From a virus, in the IMG/VR virus record IMGVR_UViG_3300045974_001005, positions 1-57,366 of that record: a stretch of 57,366 nucleotides of DNA. One strand, 5' to 3'. The position numbers and the translations under genes were made by a program. The notes below the pieces were generated by a model that had not been told where the DNA came from, did not search any database, and saw only the letters and a list, made by a program, of their open reading frames with translations. Of this stretch, positions 27,590 through 36,656 are shown piece by piece. Position 1 is the stretch's first letter. Each line of letters begins with the position of its first letter.

Positions 27590-28282
27590 ATGACGGAAAA
27601 AACTAAACCCGCAAAATCGCCCCCGCTGACGCTCGCCGCCTACCAGCGCCTTCATAATGTCATTCAAAGCCTGTCAAATAACTTTGCGAATGGACCGGCA
27701 CACTCCTGCATCTTTTTCAGCATACTAGGAGCGGTGTTGATGCAAAAACACTACAATTTAAACGCGAAAGTTTTTTGTGGTGGTGCTGCTGTGATGCTTG
27801 ATGAGCAACACAAAACGACTCTTTCTTGGTTTGCCCTTGATCCAGACGGTTTTATAACCGTAGGGCCAACAGGCTTTCACGCGTGGATTTCCTGTGACGG
27901 TTGGCTGATTGATCTCACGGCTCCTAATTATCATGAAATGTTTGAGAGTCATACATCGAAAATATTAATGGAGGGATATCAATCAATCCCCTCCATTAAT
28001 GTACCGCGCATGATGTTACAAAAACCGATAGCAGAAACCGAAGGGCAATTTAACCAGATACGTAAAGTTGGGGACTGTATCTTTTTCCCCGACCAGGATT
28101 TAACAACGATGATAATTGATAATGCATTTGAACAAGTCAAGCTAACGGAACTCATTACTATTGCGAGCGCATGGCATCGCCCCCTTCCTCGCCAAATGGC
28201 ACCCACTTTTTCCATTGGTAACATTCGTGGTGAGATCGAAACAATCAGCCTCATAAACCGCGAATTGGAAGGAAAATGGTGA
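27590..28282 (+). CDS. DUF2026-family protein, Cys-His-Asp thiol-enzyme-like
   Basis: 230 residues from ATG 27590; the 26-residue upstream extension reads poorly. Conserved features of the family are visible: HSCIFFSILGAVLMQ (about 39-53) with a candidate nucleophile Cys, a central GAAVML strand, then GFHAWISCDGWLIDL (about 93-107) with candidate catalytic His and Asp, and later a P-R-M-M-L-Q-K-P segment. The order Cys-His-Asp recalls transglutaminase or arylamine acetyltransferase folds. The gene is opposite to its phage neighbours and AT-richer, with its own promoter, so it is probably cargo expressed in the lysogen. Its activity is unknown. Confidence 0.7.
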   Translation: MTEKTKPAKSPPLTLAAYQRLHNVIQSLSNNFANGPAHSCIFFSILGAVLMQKHYNLNAKVFCGGAAVMLDEQHKTTLSWFALDPDGFITVGPTGFHAWISCDGWLIDLTAPNYHEMFESHTSKILMEGYQSIPSINVPRMMLQKPIAETEGQFNQIRKVGDCIFFPDQDLTTMIIDNAFEQVKLTELITIASAWHRPLPRQMAPTFSIGNIRGEIETISLINRELEGKW

Positions 28283-28412
28283 TCGCTTTAGACTTTGTCG
28301 TAAAGCCCCAAGAGCGCAGGGGGAATTTTCATGTTTCCATCATAAATTCTGCAACGTTGTGTTATGGGCCGTTTTAATGTCATTTTTAAATATAGACGAA
28401 TTACAAAGCGAT

Positions 28413-29057
28413 TTACTTACCCCAATCATCGGCCGGCATATATCTATTGGTGACATTATTCATGAAAAGTTCCTCTTTGGTAACCTTGGCATTTCTGGAC
28501 TTGTATTTGCTTTCTCTGATCGCCAATTGACGAGAATATGACAATGCCTCATCGAAGGGCTTGTCACAACAATAAATAAGTGCCTGCTCGACAGTGCGAA
28601 TGTCACGTATTCCACCTTGAAACCCGCTTGTTACCTCAACGAATTCAATTCCAAGTTCTGCAACTGATTCCTTGAGGGTGGGGAATACTTTTTCAGCGGT
28701 TTTTGGAATGGCTATGGCATCAGGTATTCCGCCAAAAACATAGTCTGACTTTTCATCCCATGCCCGCTTTAGAAAGTGTGTTGCAGAAATCATTTCCTTT
28801 GATGTCCCCAATTCGTAATAAAATAGGCCAGAAAAATGATCTCGAATAATATAATGAATTATATGCGTTCGATCAGCATCATGAACAACCTCCAAACTAA
28901 CATCCATATCCTTCTGTTGATATTTAAGTCGCCGATCCTTCGTTACATAATAATGTCTTGAAACACTAATTGTCAGTTGGTGGACTTGATTTGGATATTC
29001 TGTTCTGTAATTTAACATGATGAAGGTCAACAGGATGGAGGTTATGGGGAACATCAT
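28413..29057 (-). CDS. Protein with degenerate integrase-core (RNase H-like) domain
   Basis: 214 residues; the first 20 are hydrophobic and the true start may be the internal Met at 14. Residues 60-165 follow the integrase-core pattern: an I-I-R-D-H-F-S-G strand, a helix of T-S-K-E-M-I-S-A type, G-I-P-D-A-I, E-L-G-I-E-F, and R-T-V-E-Q. The usual second catalytic Asp is replaced (IAIPKT). So this is more likely a domesticated or inactive relative than a working transposase. No terminal inverted repeats flank it. AT-rich like the neighbouring genes. The call rests on pattern only. Confidence 0.5.
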   Translation of the reverse strand: MMFPITSILLTFIMLNYRTEYPNQVHQLTISVSRHYYVTKDRRLKYQQKDMDVSLEVVHDADRTHIIHYIIRDHFSGLFYYELGTSKEMISATHFLKRAWDEKSDYVFGGIPDAIAIPKTAEKVFPTLKESVAELGIEFVEVTSGFQGGIRDIRTVEQALIYCCDKPFDEALSYSRQLAIRESKYKSRNAKVTKEELFMNNVTNRYMPADDWGK

Positions 29058-29128
29058 CGCAAGAACGATTTAAAAAAACTAGAAACGCTGTTGAATGGCC
29101 GGATTTTGTTTTCAGTAAGAAATCTTGC

Positions 29129-30124
29129 TTAGATTATGTCGTTAGATTTCGCTTCTGTTGTGCAATGTGGTACGTAAGCTGGATGGCTAATGAGTGTTTG
29201 CCAGTGTGGTGAGGCTTGGTCAGGTTGTGCCCCTGTCCCGGATTTCATCCAAATTTCGTTCGGAGGCTTGCCAAAAGCCAAGGCCGCAACACATACCCGA
29301 ACCTCGCGCGATCCACTTCCGGCAAATGCGCGCACTTTTGCCCCTTCATTGAAGATGGTGCCGGGAAATACAGCGTGAACCAAAGCGGGAAGTGTTTGGA
29401 AGCATCCTTCGGCATCCATTTTGCGCAATGTTTGGGAAGCGGCACTATTGGTTTTCTTGGTCTGTGCCCGGCGCTGTTCGGCGGCAAGTCGCTCGCTCTC
29501 GGCAGCGGCTTTGTAGGCTTTAAGCGTGGCTCGGTGTTCCTGCTCGCGCTGTTTTCTTTCTTTGAGGTATGGTTCGCGCCATTCAATCATTGCTGTACCG
29601 ACGTAATGGTGTCCTGCGATGTATTCGCCCCAGCGTTCAGCAGTTTTTTCAAGACTGGCTACCTGTTTTTGCGACAGCCGCCCCTTGGTGATCCAATGAT
29701 CTTTCAAGTCCTGAATAAACTTTCTTTCGCGATATTTCCCTTCTGGAATTAATTTTAGCAGTCGGTCAAATATCGGGGCAGGATTGGCGTTAGCCTCATG
29801 ACTTAGTTCTCCATCCCTTTTTTCTTTGCAATCGAGCTTACCTTGCGGTAATTCAATATCTTCCAATTCTTGCACGCCTTGGCGGGAAACTTTAAACCCA
29901 GGGCCACCACGGGGGCCGGGTGCGGATTGCAAAAGACCCTTTTCTTTAGCATCGGCCAAAATCGCCACCACTGTGTTCACAGTCTTGACCGTTAACTTCT
30001 CTTGAAATAAACCACACAGGTGCGATGTCAGTTTTGATGCATCAAAGCGATCATAACCAAATTGGGCGAAAGCCAGTGCAATTGCTTCCTCAATCGTTAT
30101 TTCATTGATTTTAATATATGTCAT
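29129..30124 (-). CDS. Hypothetical winged-helix and coiled-coil protein
   Basis: 331 residues. The N-terminal 85 residues look like a winged helix (a helix-turn-helix around 28-62, then a G-P-R-G-G-P-G-F wing). Residues 115-190 are a basic helical segment, and 180-235 are a strong coiled coil rich in Glu/Arg/Gln. The C-terminal part (240-331) is mixed, with a Gly/Ser/Arg-rich loop. It is transcribed ahead of the integrase-core-like gene with a 71-bp gap, so the two may form a cargo pair. I do not recognise the family; DNA binding is inferred. Confidence 0.6.
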   Translation of the reverse strand: MTYIKINEITIEEAIALAFAQFGYDRFDASKLTSHLCGLFQEKLTVKTVNTVVAILADAKEKGLLQSAPGPRGGPGFKVSRQGVQELEDIELPQGKLDCKEKRDGELSHEANANPAPIFDRLLKLIPEGKYRERKFIQDLKDHWITKGRLSQKQVASLEKTAERWGEYIAGHHYVGTAMIEWREPYLKERKQREQEHRATLKAYKAAAESERLAAEQRRAQTKKTNSAASQTLRKMDAEGCFQTLPALVHAVFPGTIFNEGAKVRAFAGSGSREVRVCVAALAFGKPPNEIWMKSGTGAQPDQASPHWQTLISHPAYVPHCTTEAKSNDII

Positions 30125-30432
30125 GGATGAATTTTAAAAAAGCACAAGAACAGAGTCAATATAGCATTAAACAACTTAAAAACATTGATTCAATTTTTGT
30201 TTTTATAAATATATGGCCTGAAAGTATATCTGTGCTGACTTACAGTTGTATGGCTCTCAGTAGCTATCGTATCACACCATAGGAAGCGCGACTGAAAACG
30301 AAGATGAAACCGCTTGCCGCGCATGTTGGCTTGATGAACTCGAAGAATTTTGTTCGGTTGCGCATGGCTGGCGTTCGTTATGTCAGCTATGATGTCGGAT
30401 ACTCAGCCCGCTGTAGATGAATTCTTGTTTCA
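30125..30432. other. AT-rich intergenic stretch, no gene seen
   Basis: 308 bp between the winged-helix gene and the tail gene. It is markedly AT-rich near 30130-30230 and probably holds the leftward promoter of the cargo pair, but no convincing -35/-10 pair could be fixed. It marks the right edge of the low-GC cargo island. Confidence 0.45.
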
Positions 30433-30816
30433 TTACCCAACCAGCTTTGATTTCGGATTTTTCCGCTTGACCTCGGCACAGCGCGCCATATATTCCCGCA
30501 TTTTTGATTCATCCCCCTGCATTTGCCAGTACAAGGCATCGGCTAAGTCCGCCAATGGCGGGTACGCCACACGCCTTGCCGCCGCCAGGTCTTCGATTGC
30601 CTGCAACTGGCGCTCTTCATCGCTTCGGGTATCGACCCAACATTGGTTGGCAACATGCCACTTGGCCCCGGCATTGGGCGCGGCTTGCCCATCAAACCCC
30701 GGCACAGTGCCGAGCACCACGGTTTGCCCATCCCCCGCCTGCAAGTGTTCGCAGCCATCCGGCGCAAAGCCATGCGACACCAAGAAACCCTTCTGCACCA
30801 CAAAAAATGCTGCCAT
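30433..30816 (-). CDS. Tail-associated protein, fibre-assembly-like
   Basis: 127 residues. The N-terminal part is beta-like, with VVLGTVPGFDGQ and a Trp-containing segment; the C-terminal half is a helix carrying ADALYWQMQGDESKMREYMARCAEVKRKNP, the type of tail found in small proteins next to phage tail-tip or fibre genes. The start overlaps the previous stop by one base (TGATG). Likely a structural or chaperone protein of the tail. Last gene of the tail block before the cargo island. Confidence 0.62.
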   Translation of the reverse strand: MAAFFVVQKGFLVSHGFAPDGCEHLQAGDGQTVVLGTVPGFDGQAAPNAGAKWHVANQCWVDTRSDEERQLQAIEDLAAARRVAYPPLADLADALYWQMQGDESKMREYMARCAEVKRKNPKSKLVG

Positions 30817-32609
30817 CAGCGTTTTGCTCCCATAATAAAAAGCGTAGGATTGATAATACGGGCCTTGGGTTCGGCCATGAAATTCAATTCCACCCTGACC
30901 GTGCGTGGAAACGGGCCGATATCAATATTCTTGCCACCCGAGTGGCAGGCATTGACCCATGCTTCATCGCCGCCCCCAAAACACACCTGTGTGCCATCAA
31001 TCACCAGACTGGAATTGGCCACTGTCCAGCCCGTGCCATAGGCAATCAAACCCGTGGTGGAGGCAAACACCATGCCGGGCGCATCGAGCATGATCACGCC
31101 ACTGGCAACAAGAATTGGTGTGCCGACACCGCGCCCGACCGTTTCCCCCGGAAAAGTTTGGGTGAACGGGACGGTAACGGCGTTGGCTCCGATTTTGAGA
31201 GTGTTCACCGCTGCATCGGCAATCATGGCGTTGTTGATTTGCGCATTGCCGATTTTGGCGGTGGTCACAAATAAATCATTCAAATACACACCGGGCGGCT
31301 GGCTGTATCCCCGGCTGTCTGTCCAGGTGCTGGTTTTGACGATAAACGGCACGGCTGCGGTTGGTGCGTTGGTTTGGGCCGCGTCCCCCGGCGCGGCGAT
31401 CCAGAATTGATCAGCACGCACGCCAAACGCGAATTGTGGGCCGTTCTGACTGGCGGAGCCGGTGATGCCAAACCCGGCTTGCCGATAACCGATAGCATTG
31501 CCGCCGGAATCCAGATTGAGCACCCATTTGGCTTCGATTTGTCCTTGCTTGTCCACCAGCACATCGGTACTTTGCTTGATGGCAGATGACGCAATCAGGT
31601 TGCCGTTGGCATCCTTGAGTGCGGCTTGCACCTGATTCCATTTTTGCGCTGCCGCACCGGACAGGTTCACCGAAATGCTTGAGCCGCCCTGTATCAATCC
31701 GGCATTGCCACCGAGTGCCGCCCACATGGTTTGAATCGCGCTGGCAATCGCATTGTCCTGTGACAGCCGGGTATTTTGTTCCGATGCGACACTGGCTTCG
31801 ATATTGCCCGCACGGGTGGACAGCAAGGATAGCGCCGAACCCTGTTGCGCGCTGGTGCTGCCAAGCGTGGTGAGGTTGGTTTCCACATTGCCCACGCGTG
31901 AGGTGAGCACGCTGGACGAATTGGCCATGTTGGCCGTGACCGAATTCAATTGCACAATCCCGGATTCGGCAGTCCCGACCCGTGCCGCCAGAGTGGTGCG
32001 GGCCAGCGCTTCGGCGGATATCGCATCGCTGCGGGCCGTGACTTCGGTTTGAATCGCGGCGGCATTTTGATTCGTCACTGCCGACCAGGTGGTAATCAAT
32101 TGCGCCAGCGCCGCTTCTGCGGCCATGCGCACGGTGCGTTCCTCTGTAATTGCAGTACCGCGTGCAGTTGCCTCAGCCAGCAAGGCATCGATGCGCGCAC
32201 GGGCTTCTGCGGTCACGGCAGCGGTACGGTTTTCGATTTCATGCGTGACGGCATCATCGATCAGGGCAACGTGACTGCCCAACGCCTTGAATAACGGCGA
32301 TTCGATCACCAGTGCTTGCAATTCGTTGACGATGCGGGCGATATCAAGCCGACTGATGCCTGCGCCACTGTTCCCCGCATGGGATTGGCCTTGTGCGGCC
32401 AGTCGTGCCGGGAGGCTGGAATAGCCATTCACCAGTCCCGCTTCCTTGGCCGTGATAAAGCGTTCGTCACCGCTACCTGCTTGCCCGTTGCGAACATGAT
32501 GCGCATCGACCAGGGCGCGCAGCACTTCGCGGGCATTCGGATCGCTGATCGCTTCAAGTGCAGCCAAGGGAATGCCCGGTACCGCTTTTTTGCTTTGGCT
32601 GGACGCCAT
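30816..32609 (-). CDS. Long tail-tip / central tail protein, gpJ C-terminus-like
   Basis: 597 residues, ATG 32609 with GGAG eight bases before. Residues 105-320 are a very long helical coil with Ala/Thr/Glu repeats (TAAVTAEARARIDALL; several T-R-x-G-N-x-E units), like the trimeric stalk in C-terminal regions of lambda gpJ-type host-specificity proteins. Residues 330-460 contain a beta domain, and the end (470-597) resembles a receptor-facing beta-sandwich. In a podovirus this is probably a fibre or tail needle that contacts the host. Preceded within three bases by the large tail protein. Confidence 0.72.
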   Translation of the reverse strand: MASSQSKKAVPGIPLAALEAISDPNAREVLRALVDAHHVRNGQAGSGDERFITAKEAGLVNGYSSLPARLAAQGQSHAGNSGAGISRLDIARIVNELQALVIESPLFKALGSHVALIDDAVTHEIENRTAAVTAEARARIDALLAEATARGTAITEERTVRMAAEAALAQLITTWSAVTNQNAAAIQTEVTARSDAISAEALARTTLAARVGTAESGIVQLNSVTANMANSSSVLTSRVGNVETNLTTLGSTSAQQGSALSLLSTRAGNIEASVASEQNTRLSQDNAIASAIQTMWAALGGNAGLIQGGSSISVNLSGAAAQKWNQVQAALKDANGNLIASSAIKQSTDVLVDKQGQIEAKWVLNLDSGGNAIGYRQAGFGITGSASQNGPQFAFGVRADQFWIAAPGDAAQTNAPTAAVPFIVKTSTWTDSRGYSQPPGVYLNDLFVTTAKIGNAQINNAMIADAAVNTLKIGANAVTVPFTQTFPGETVGRGVGTPILVASGVIMLDAPGMVFASTTGLIAYGTGWTVANSSLVIDGTQVCFGGGDEAWVNACHSGGKNIDIGPFPRTVRVELNFMAEPKARIINPTLFIMGAKR

Positions 32610-32611
32610 GC

Positions 32612-34606
32612 TCAAATCTCCTTCAATTCGCGTGTGGTTTCAGCGATGCGCAATTCCCGCACCGTGCCCGTGCCTTGCAGGGTGATTTTCCAGCGACTGG
32701 CTTGATAGCCACCGGGCAAACGGAAGGTAATGGAACCGCTGAGATTGGCCTGGGTATGGCGCAATACGCCGTCGGCAAATACCTTGACCGTCCATAAGCC
32801 ACTGCACACGATTTGCACGATGGCGTAGTTCAAGGGGCGCGGCAGAACAAATTCACGCGATGTCCAAGTGCATACCGCCTCGTCGCCGCCGTAAAACTGG
32901 AACAGACCATTGCCACGGGCGATATAGCATTGATCAATCAAGGGCGAGATGAACGAGCAATTGGCAAGCAAACCCGGTAATTCCGTCATCGCCCCTTGCG
33001 ATTCATCCAGCCCCAACAGAAACGCGGTGAAGGCATTGGTGGACGAATACACGATCAAGCGGCCATCCCATACCGCAAAGCGCATCGAATTCAAGGCATG
33101 GCCATAGCGTGCGCGCCAGGTGTCACGCGTAAAATAGCGTTCGGACAAGCTCAAATTGGGTTGTCCGCCGTCAAATGCCACCAGCCCGTCATGACTGGCG
33201 TACACAATCACCCCGCCCAAATCAGCAATGGCCCACTTGGAAACCCCGGCTTGCAACACATTCAAACCCGATTGGGTCATCGCATCGGGCGACACGCCCG
33301 AAATACGGCACGGTTTACCAGTGGTGGTTATCAATGCGCCCGCCCCGGCAGCAATCGCTCCCACGATATTGGCGTCGCCAAAGGTCAGCACATAGTCAGG
33401 AGGCCATGACCACGGCTTATAAGCATCCGAAAAATGCAGTTCATTGCCGCGCCAGGCCATCAGGATGCCATTGGGCAAGGCGGTCAAGCCGACCAAGGCC
33501 GGATTGGGGGGATACGCGTTGCTGGATGACAGGGGTTCATTCAACCCTGCCGCCGTCACGTCATCATTGAATTGAAACTGCGTGCCGTTCTGTGACAATA
33601 CCGGAATTGCCCCGACATAAAAATAGTCGGCCACATCCGAACCGCTCGGGGTGCGGTAAATGCGAATTTCCTTGATGGGCGCATAGTCTGCCGTTTGGCT
33701 ATCCCGCGTGACCTGCACCGCCACATCGAGCAATAGCGGAATCGTGATGGTGGCCGGAGGACTGGCCGGGCCTTCCTCATTCCAGGTATTGGCATAGGTA
33801 TACACATAGCTGCGGGTATCCTTGTCCGCTTCGTTGTTGCTGTTTGATAAGACCACGGTGTAATCATTGGCGCTGCCGGTTTTACTGATCGCCAATCGCC
33901 ATGCCGACTCGGTATTCAGCGTCGAATTATCGCTATACAGGTCAAGCGCCACGCTGTTATCCACCGCACGCTTGGCCGTCAATCGAATCACCGGCACCGC
34001 CTGCGCCGGGGTTTCCGCGACGCGTGGCGGGGGATATTCCTTGGTGTCAGGGTCGCGCACCGGCACCGTATACGCTTTGGCTGGTGGCGTGAATGTCCAT
34101 TTTTCCAATGCGCTGACCGTGGTCAGGGTCAACACCTGTTCCTGATACTTGATGCCGCCTGATTCATAGTGAAAGGTGGCGGTAAGGGTATTGCCGACCA
34201 GCGGCGACACGGTGGAGACCGACAACACCGGCGCGAGCTGGGGACGCGGCACACCGACCCGATAGCTTGACGCCGGTTCGCCGCCGTTGGCGCGCATCCC
34301 GTCACGCGATGTCACCCGAAAATCCTGTGGCGTGGTGAAATACAGGCGGTTGTACGGATCATTGGCCAGTGGCGAGCGCAGGGCATTGACATCGTCTGGC
34401 CAGGTATAAAATACCAGGCCGTTATCGGTGTAGCCGCTGCCAACCGCATTGGCCATGGTGCGGATCAGGAAATCAAGCTTGCTGCTGCGCAGTTCCCCAT
34501 ACGCAAAATCACAGTTTTGCGCGCCGGAGGCATTGTTTGGCGGCAGCAACGCATCGGGAATGCGCGGGATGATGCCGGAAAAGCGGTCGAGTTTGATCGG
34601 GTTCAT
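32612..34606 (-). CDS. Large tail tube / hub protein
   Basis: 664 residues, starting at ATG 34606, where the upstream small gene stops (ATGA overlap). It opens with KLDRFSGIIPRIPDALLP, as do many conserved tail proteins of podophages. The body is beta-rich with repeated Trp-Arg-Gly-Asn-Glu and Gly-Gly-Val-Ile-Val-Tyr type strands that look like a beta-propeller (about 380-560). There is no enzyme motif. Position between connector/fibre genes and the tip gene fits a tail nozzle or hub. Confidence 0.72.
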   Translation of the reverse strand: MNPIKLDRFSGIIPRIPDALLPPNNASGAQNCDFAYGELRSSKLDFLIRTMANAVGSGYTDNGLVFYTWPDDVNALRSPLANDPYNRLYFTTPQDFRVTSRDGMRANGGEPASSYRVGVPRPQLAPVLSVSTVSPLVGNTLTATFHYESGGIKYQEQVLTLTTVSALEKWTFTPPAKAYTVPVRDPDTKEYPPPRVAETPAQAVPVIRLTAKRAVDNSVALDLYSDNSTLNTESAWRLAISKTGSANDYTVVLSNSNNEADKDTRSYVYTYANTWNEEGPASPPATITIPLLLDVAVQVTRDSQTADYAPIKEIRIYRTPSGSDVADYFYVGAIPVLSQNGTQFQFNDDVTAAGLNEPLSSSNAYPPNPALVGLTALPNGILMAWRGNELHFSDAYKPWSWPPDYVLTFGDANIVGAIAAGAGALITTTGKPCRISGVSPDAMTQSGLNVLQAGVSKWAIADLGGVIVYASHDGLVAFDGGQPNLSLSERYFTRDTWRARYGHALNSMRFAVWDGRLIVYSSTNAFTAFLLGLDESQGAMTELPGLLANCSFISPLIDQCYIARGNGLFQFYGGDEAVCTWTSREFVLPRPLNYAIVQIVCSGLWTVKVFADGVLRHTQANLSGSITFRLPGGYQASRWKITLQGTGTVRELRIAETTRELKEI

Positions 34607-34725
34607 GGCGTGTTGCCTGCCTTGCTCCCCATGGGCGCACCGGTTTGCAACTGGCGAAGACAATTGGCGGTGGCGACGGGCGGGGTCGATGCGAGCAGGC
34701 TGGTGGTATCATTGGGTAGTGTCAT
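34603..34725 (-). CDS. Very small protein ahead of the tail hub gene
   Basis: 40 residues (MTLPNDTTSLLAST at the start). A perfect GGAGG stands five bases before the ATG at 34725, and the stop overlaps the hub gene start as ATGA. The start signal and the coupling argue for a real gene or a translational leader for the hub protein. No domain is visible. Confidence 0.55.
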   Translation of the reverse strand: MTLPNDTTSLLASTPPVATANCLRQLQTGAPMGSKAGNTP

Positions 34726-34784
34726 GGGCCTCCTTTTGATGGCGAAAATGGCTGTAGGACAACAATTAACAAGAGTCATTGCAT

Positions 34785-35465
34785 ATGAGTGTAGAAAGCA
34801 ACAATGCCCGCATGCGGGCGCAATTTGAAGACCATTTCACCGAGCGAGGGTGGGACGCCGCATTGTTTGTGCGAACCGACAAGGGTTATCGGAATGAATC
34901 CGTGCAAGTGCTTTGGACAGGGTGGCTTGCGCATGCCGTTTGCCAGCCGTTGCATGAGGCGGGCGCGTTGGAGGTGGCCACGCGCCTGCAAAATGGCGAA
35001 ATCCTTGACCTGAACACCCAGGCAGGACTGCGTGAATGGCTGTTGTCGCTGCCGTTATCGGCGCAGGCCGGGGCGCAGGTTGAACCGGAAAACATCCGTC
35101 AGCATCAACTTCTTGCAAAGTCGATTCTCTGGGTGATGGCTGTCATGGTAATGACGGTGAGCCTTTTATCATTTATGAATTCACGTCAAATGACGACCAC
35201 CGATCATTGGCAAGCCCATGCGCGTACCCGCACGCATTACCCCGATCTAAAAAATGAGTTTGAGCAATTTGATCAGTGTTACGACCACCCGGAACTCAGT
35301 GCCATTTTTGAAAACACTTTTCTCAACGCCCAATGGGAAGATTGCATGGGCAAAGTCGTGCCGAAAGATCCTGCCCGGTTTCAGGCATTTCGTGCCGAGA
35401 CTGCACGCGTTTTTGACGAAATGGAGAAACGCCACGATGGCCCACCGCCGCCCATGCAGCAATAG
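34785..35465 (+). CDS. Single-pass membrane cargo protein, opposite to tail genes
   Basis: 226 residues from the second Met (ATG near 34785). A soluble N-terminal part (1-100) precedes one hydrophobic segment (about 108-128, LWVMAVMVMTVSLLSFM). A C-terminal part with three Cys and several acidic helices follows (EQFDQCYDHPELSAIFENTF). The orientation against the late genes is typical of lysogenic-conversion cargo. An anchored protein with a C-terminal domain, likely periplasmic, could affect phage adsorption or host physiology. Family unknown. Confidence 0.65.
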   Translation: MSVESNNARMRAQFEDHFTERGWDAALFVRTDKGYRNESVQVLWTGWLAHAVCQPLHEAGALEVATRLQNGEILDLNTQAGLREWLLSLPLSAQAGAQVEPENIRQHQLLAKSILWVMAVMVMTVSLLSFMNSRQMTTTDHWQAHARTRTHYPDLKNEFEQFDQCYDHPELSAIFENTFLNAQWEDCMGKVVPKDPARFQAFRAETARVFDEMEKRHDGPPPPMQQ

Positions 35466-35490
35466 CCGGAATCTGAACCATTGAGCTGCA

Positions 35491-35829
35491 TTATCGTTTT
35501 GCGGCCTCCATAAACAATTGATCGGTTTGCAGCTCGCTCAAGTCCAGTTTGCTGCATAGAACGATCACCAGCGGATCGTAGCGATTGACGTTTTGCGCAA
35601 ATTCCCAATAGGTTCGGGCGCTGTCGCCGTCGTTGCCGGGCAGGGCCGCAATCAGGGCATTGGCGCGGTCAAGCAATCCGGCTGCAAGCAGTTGCAGGCG
35701 CGCTTGCAGCATGGTGACCGATTGCGGCACCAACGACGGTTCACGGAATTTCTGACGCGCTTCGATTTCGGCAACTTCAGCAGGATTTGCATCGCGGAGG
35801 AAACCGTTTTCCAGGACTTTGATGTTCAT
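35491..35829 (-). CDS. Small tail-fibre-associated protein
   Basis: 112 residues from ATG 35829 (AAGGG six bases upstream; a GTG two codons earlier is less likely). The central part SVTMLQARLQLLAAGLLD plus ALPGNDGDSARTYWEFA is a helical module often found next to phage tail or fibre genes in Mu-like and other phages. It may act as a chaperone or minor tail protein. Follows the fibre gene directly. Confidence 0.65.
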   Translation of the reverse strand: MNIKVLENGFLRDANPAEVAEIEARQKFREPSLVPQSVTMLQARLQLLAAGLLDRANALIAALPGNDGDSARTYWEFAQNVNRYDPLVIVLCSKLDLSELQTDQLFMEAAKR

Positions 35830-35837
35830 AGGCACCC

Positions 35838-36656
35838 TTATGTGTTTTTGTAGCCGTAAACGCGTATCGCCCCGCTAACGAAATTACTCCCGCCACCAAG
35901 GTACAAGCGAAATCCTGACAAGGTATTGGCGGCGGTGTACACAAATCGATAATTGTTGAAGCCGAATATCGCGTTGAATTGAAACGTGCCATCAAAAAAT
36001 ACCGGTTTCGTGTTGCTCGAATCGTTTGCGTTATGTACGTCGATAAAACAATGCCCTGCAAATCCGGGAGAGGCTCCTGTGGTTAGTACAATTCCATTGT
36101 TCAGGGTTGATGTGTTAAGGGCGGATGTGTAGTTATTACCCGCATCAACCACCCCGCCATTGGCAAAACGCAAATTGAGGGAATCCGTGGCGGATACTTT
36201 GAAAGCCGTGAAATTGATTCTGTACCAGTCATATGCATTGCTAAAAATCGCCAGAAAATCGATCATGGCCACGGGAGTGCCAATGGTGGCGCTGGCCAGC
36301 AGCACCGTGGTGCTGGTCGGCGCATTGGCATCCATTGCCCCCAGCGCCGCAGGCGTCAATGCGCCAGCGGTCAAGCGCATCGATACCGGGTCGGCACTGG
36401 CGAAGGCGCGGGCTGTAGTGCCTTCTTGAGCACGCACAATGGTCAGTACATCGCCCGCACGCGCCGTGCATTTCACAATCTCATGGTTGATTTCGATGTT
36501 GCCCGCCATTTGGTACAAGGTCAGCACAAAGTAATTGCCGCCTGCCGGGCTGGGAAACTTGCTGCCGCTGCCACTGGCAAGCGTGATGGTGGTACTGGCG
36601 GGGGTGATCGCCCCGGCCAGCACCGAGGCGACGTTATTGGCAAACAGTTGCGGCAT
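35838..36656 (-). CDS. Tail fibre / receptor-binding protein
   Basis: 272 residues. The N-terminal 90 residues resemble the beta-domain adaptor of short fibres (NNVASVLAGAITPASTTITL), and 95-130 are a linker. The C-terminal 140 residues are beta-rich with Asn/Gly/aromatic residues (FNAIFGFNNYRFVYTAANTL), like a trimeric receptor-binding tip. Ends in YGYKNT. Its start overlaps the adaptor-like gene. It probably recognises the host surface. Confidence 0.7.
   Translation of the reverse strand: MPQLFANNVASVLAGAITPASTTITLASGSGSKFPSPAGGNYFVLTLYQMAGNIEINHEIVKCTARAGDVLTIVRAQEGTTARAFASADPVSMRLTAGALTPAALGAMDANAPTSTTVLLASATIGTPVAMIDFLAIFSNAYDWYRINFTAFKVSATDSLNLRFANGGVVDAGNNYTSALNTSTLNNGIVLTTGASPGFAGHCFIDVHNANDSSNTKPVFFDGTFQFNAIFGFNNYRFVYTAANTLSGFRLYLGGGSNFVSGAIRVYGYKNT

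Noticed and set aside
28413-29057. Active insertion sequence
   Set aside because: The integrase-core-like protein lacks a catalytic Asp and no terminal inverted repeats or target duplication are visible.
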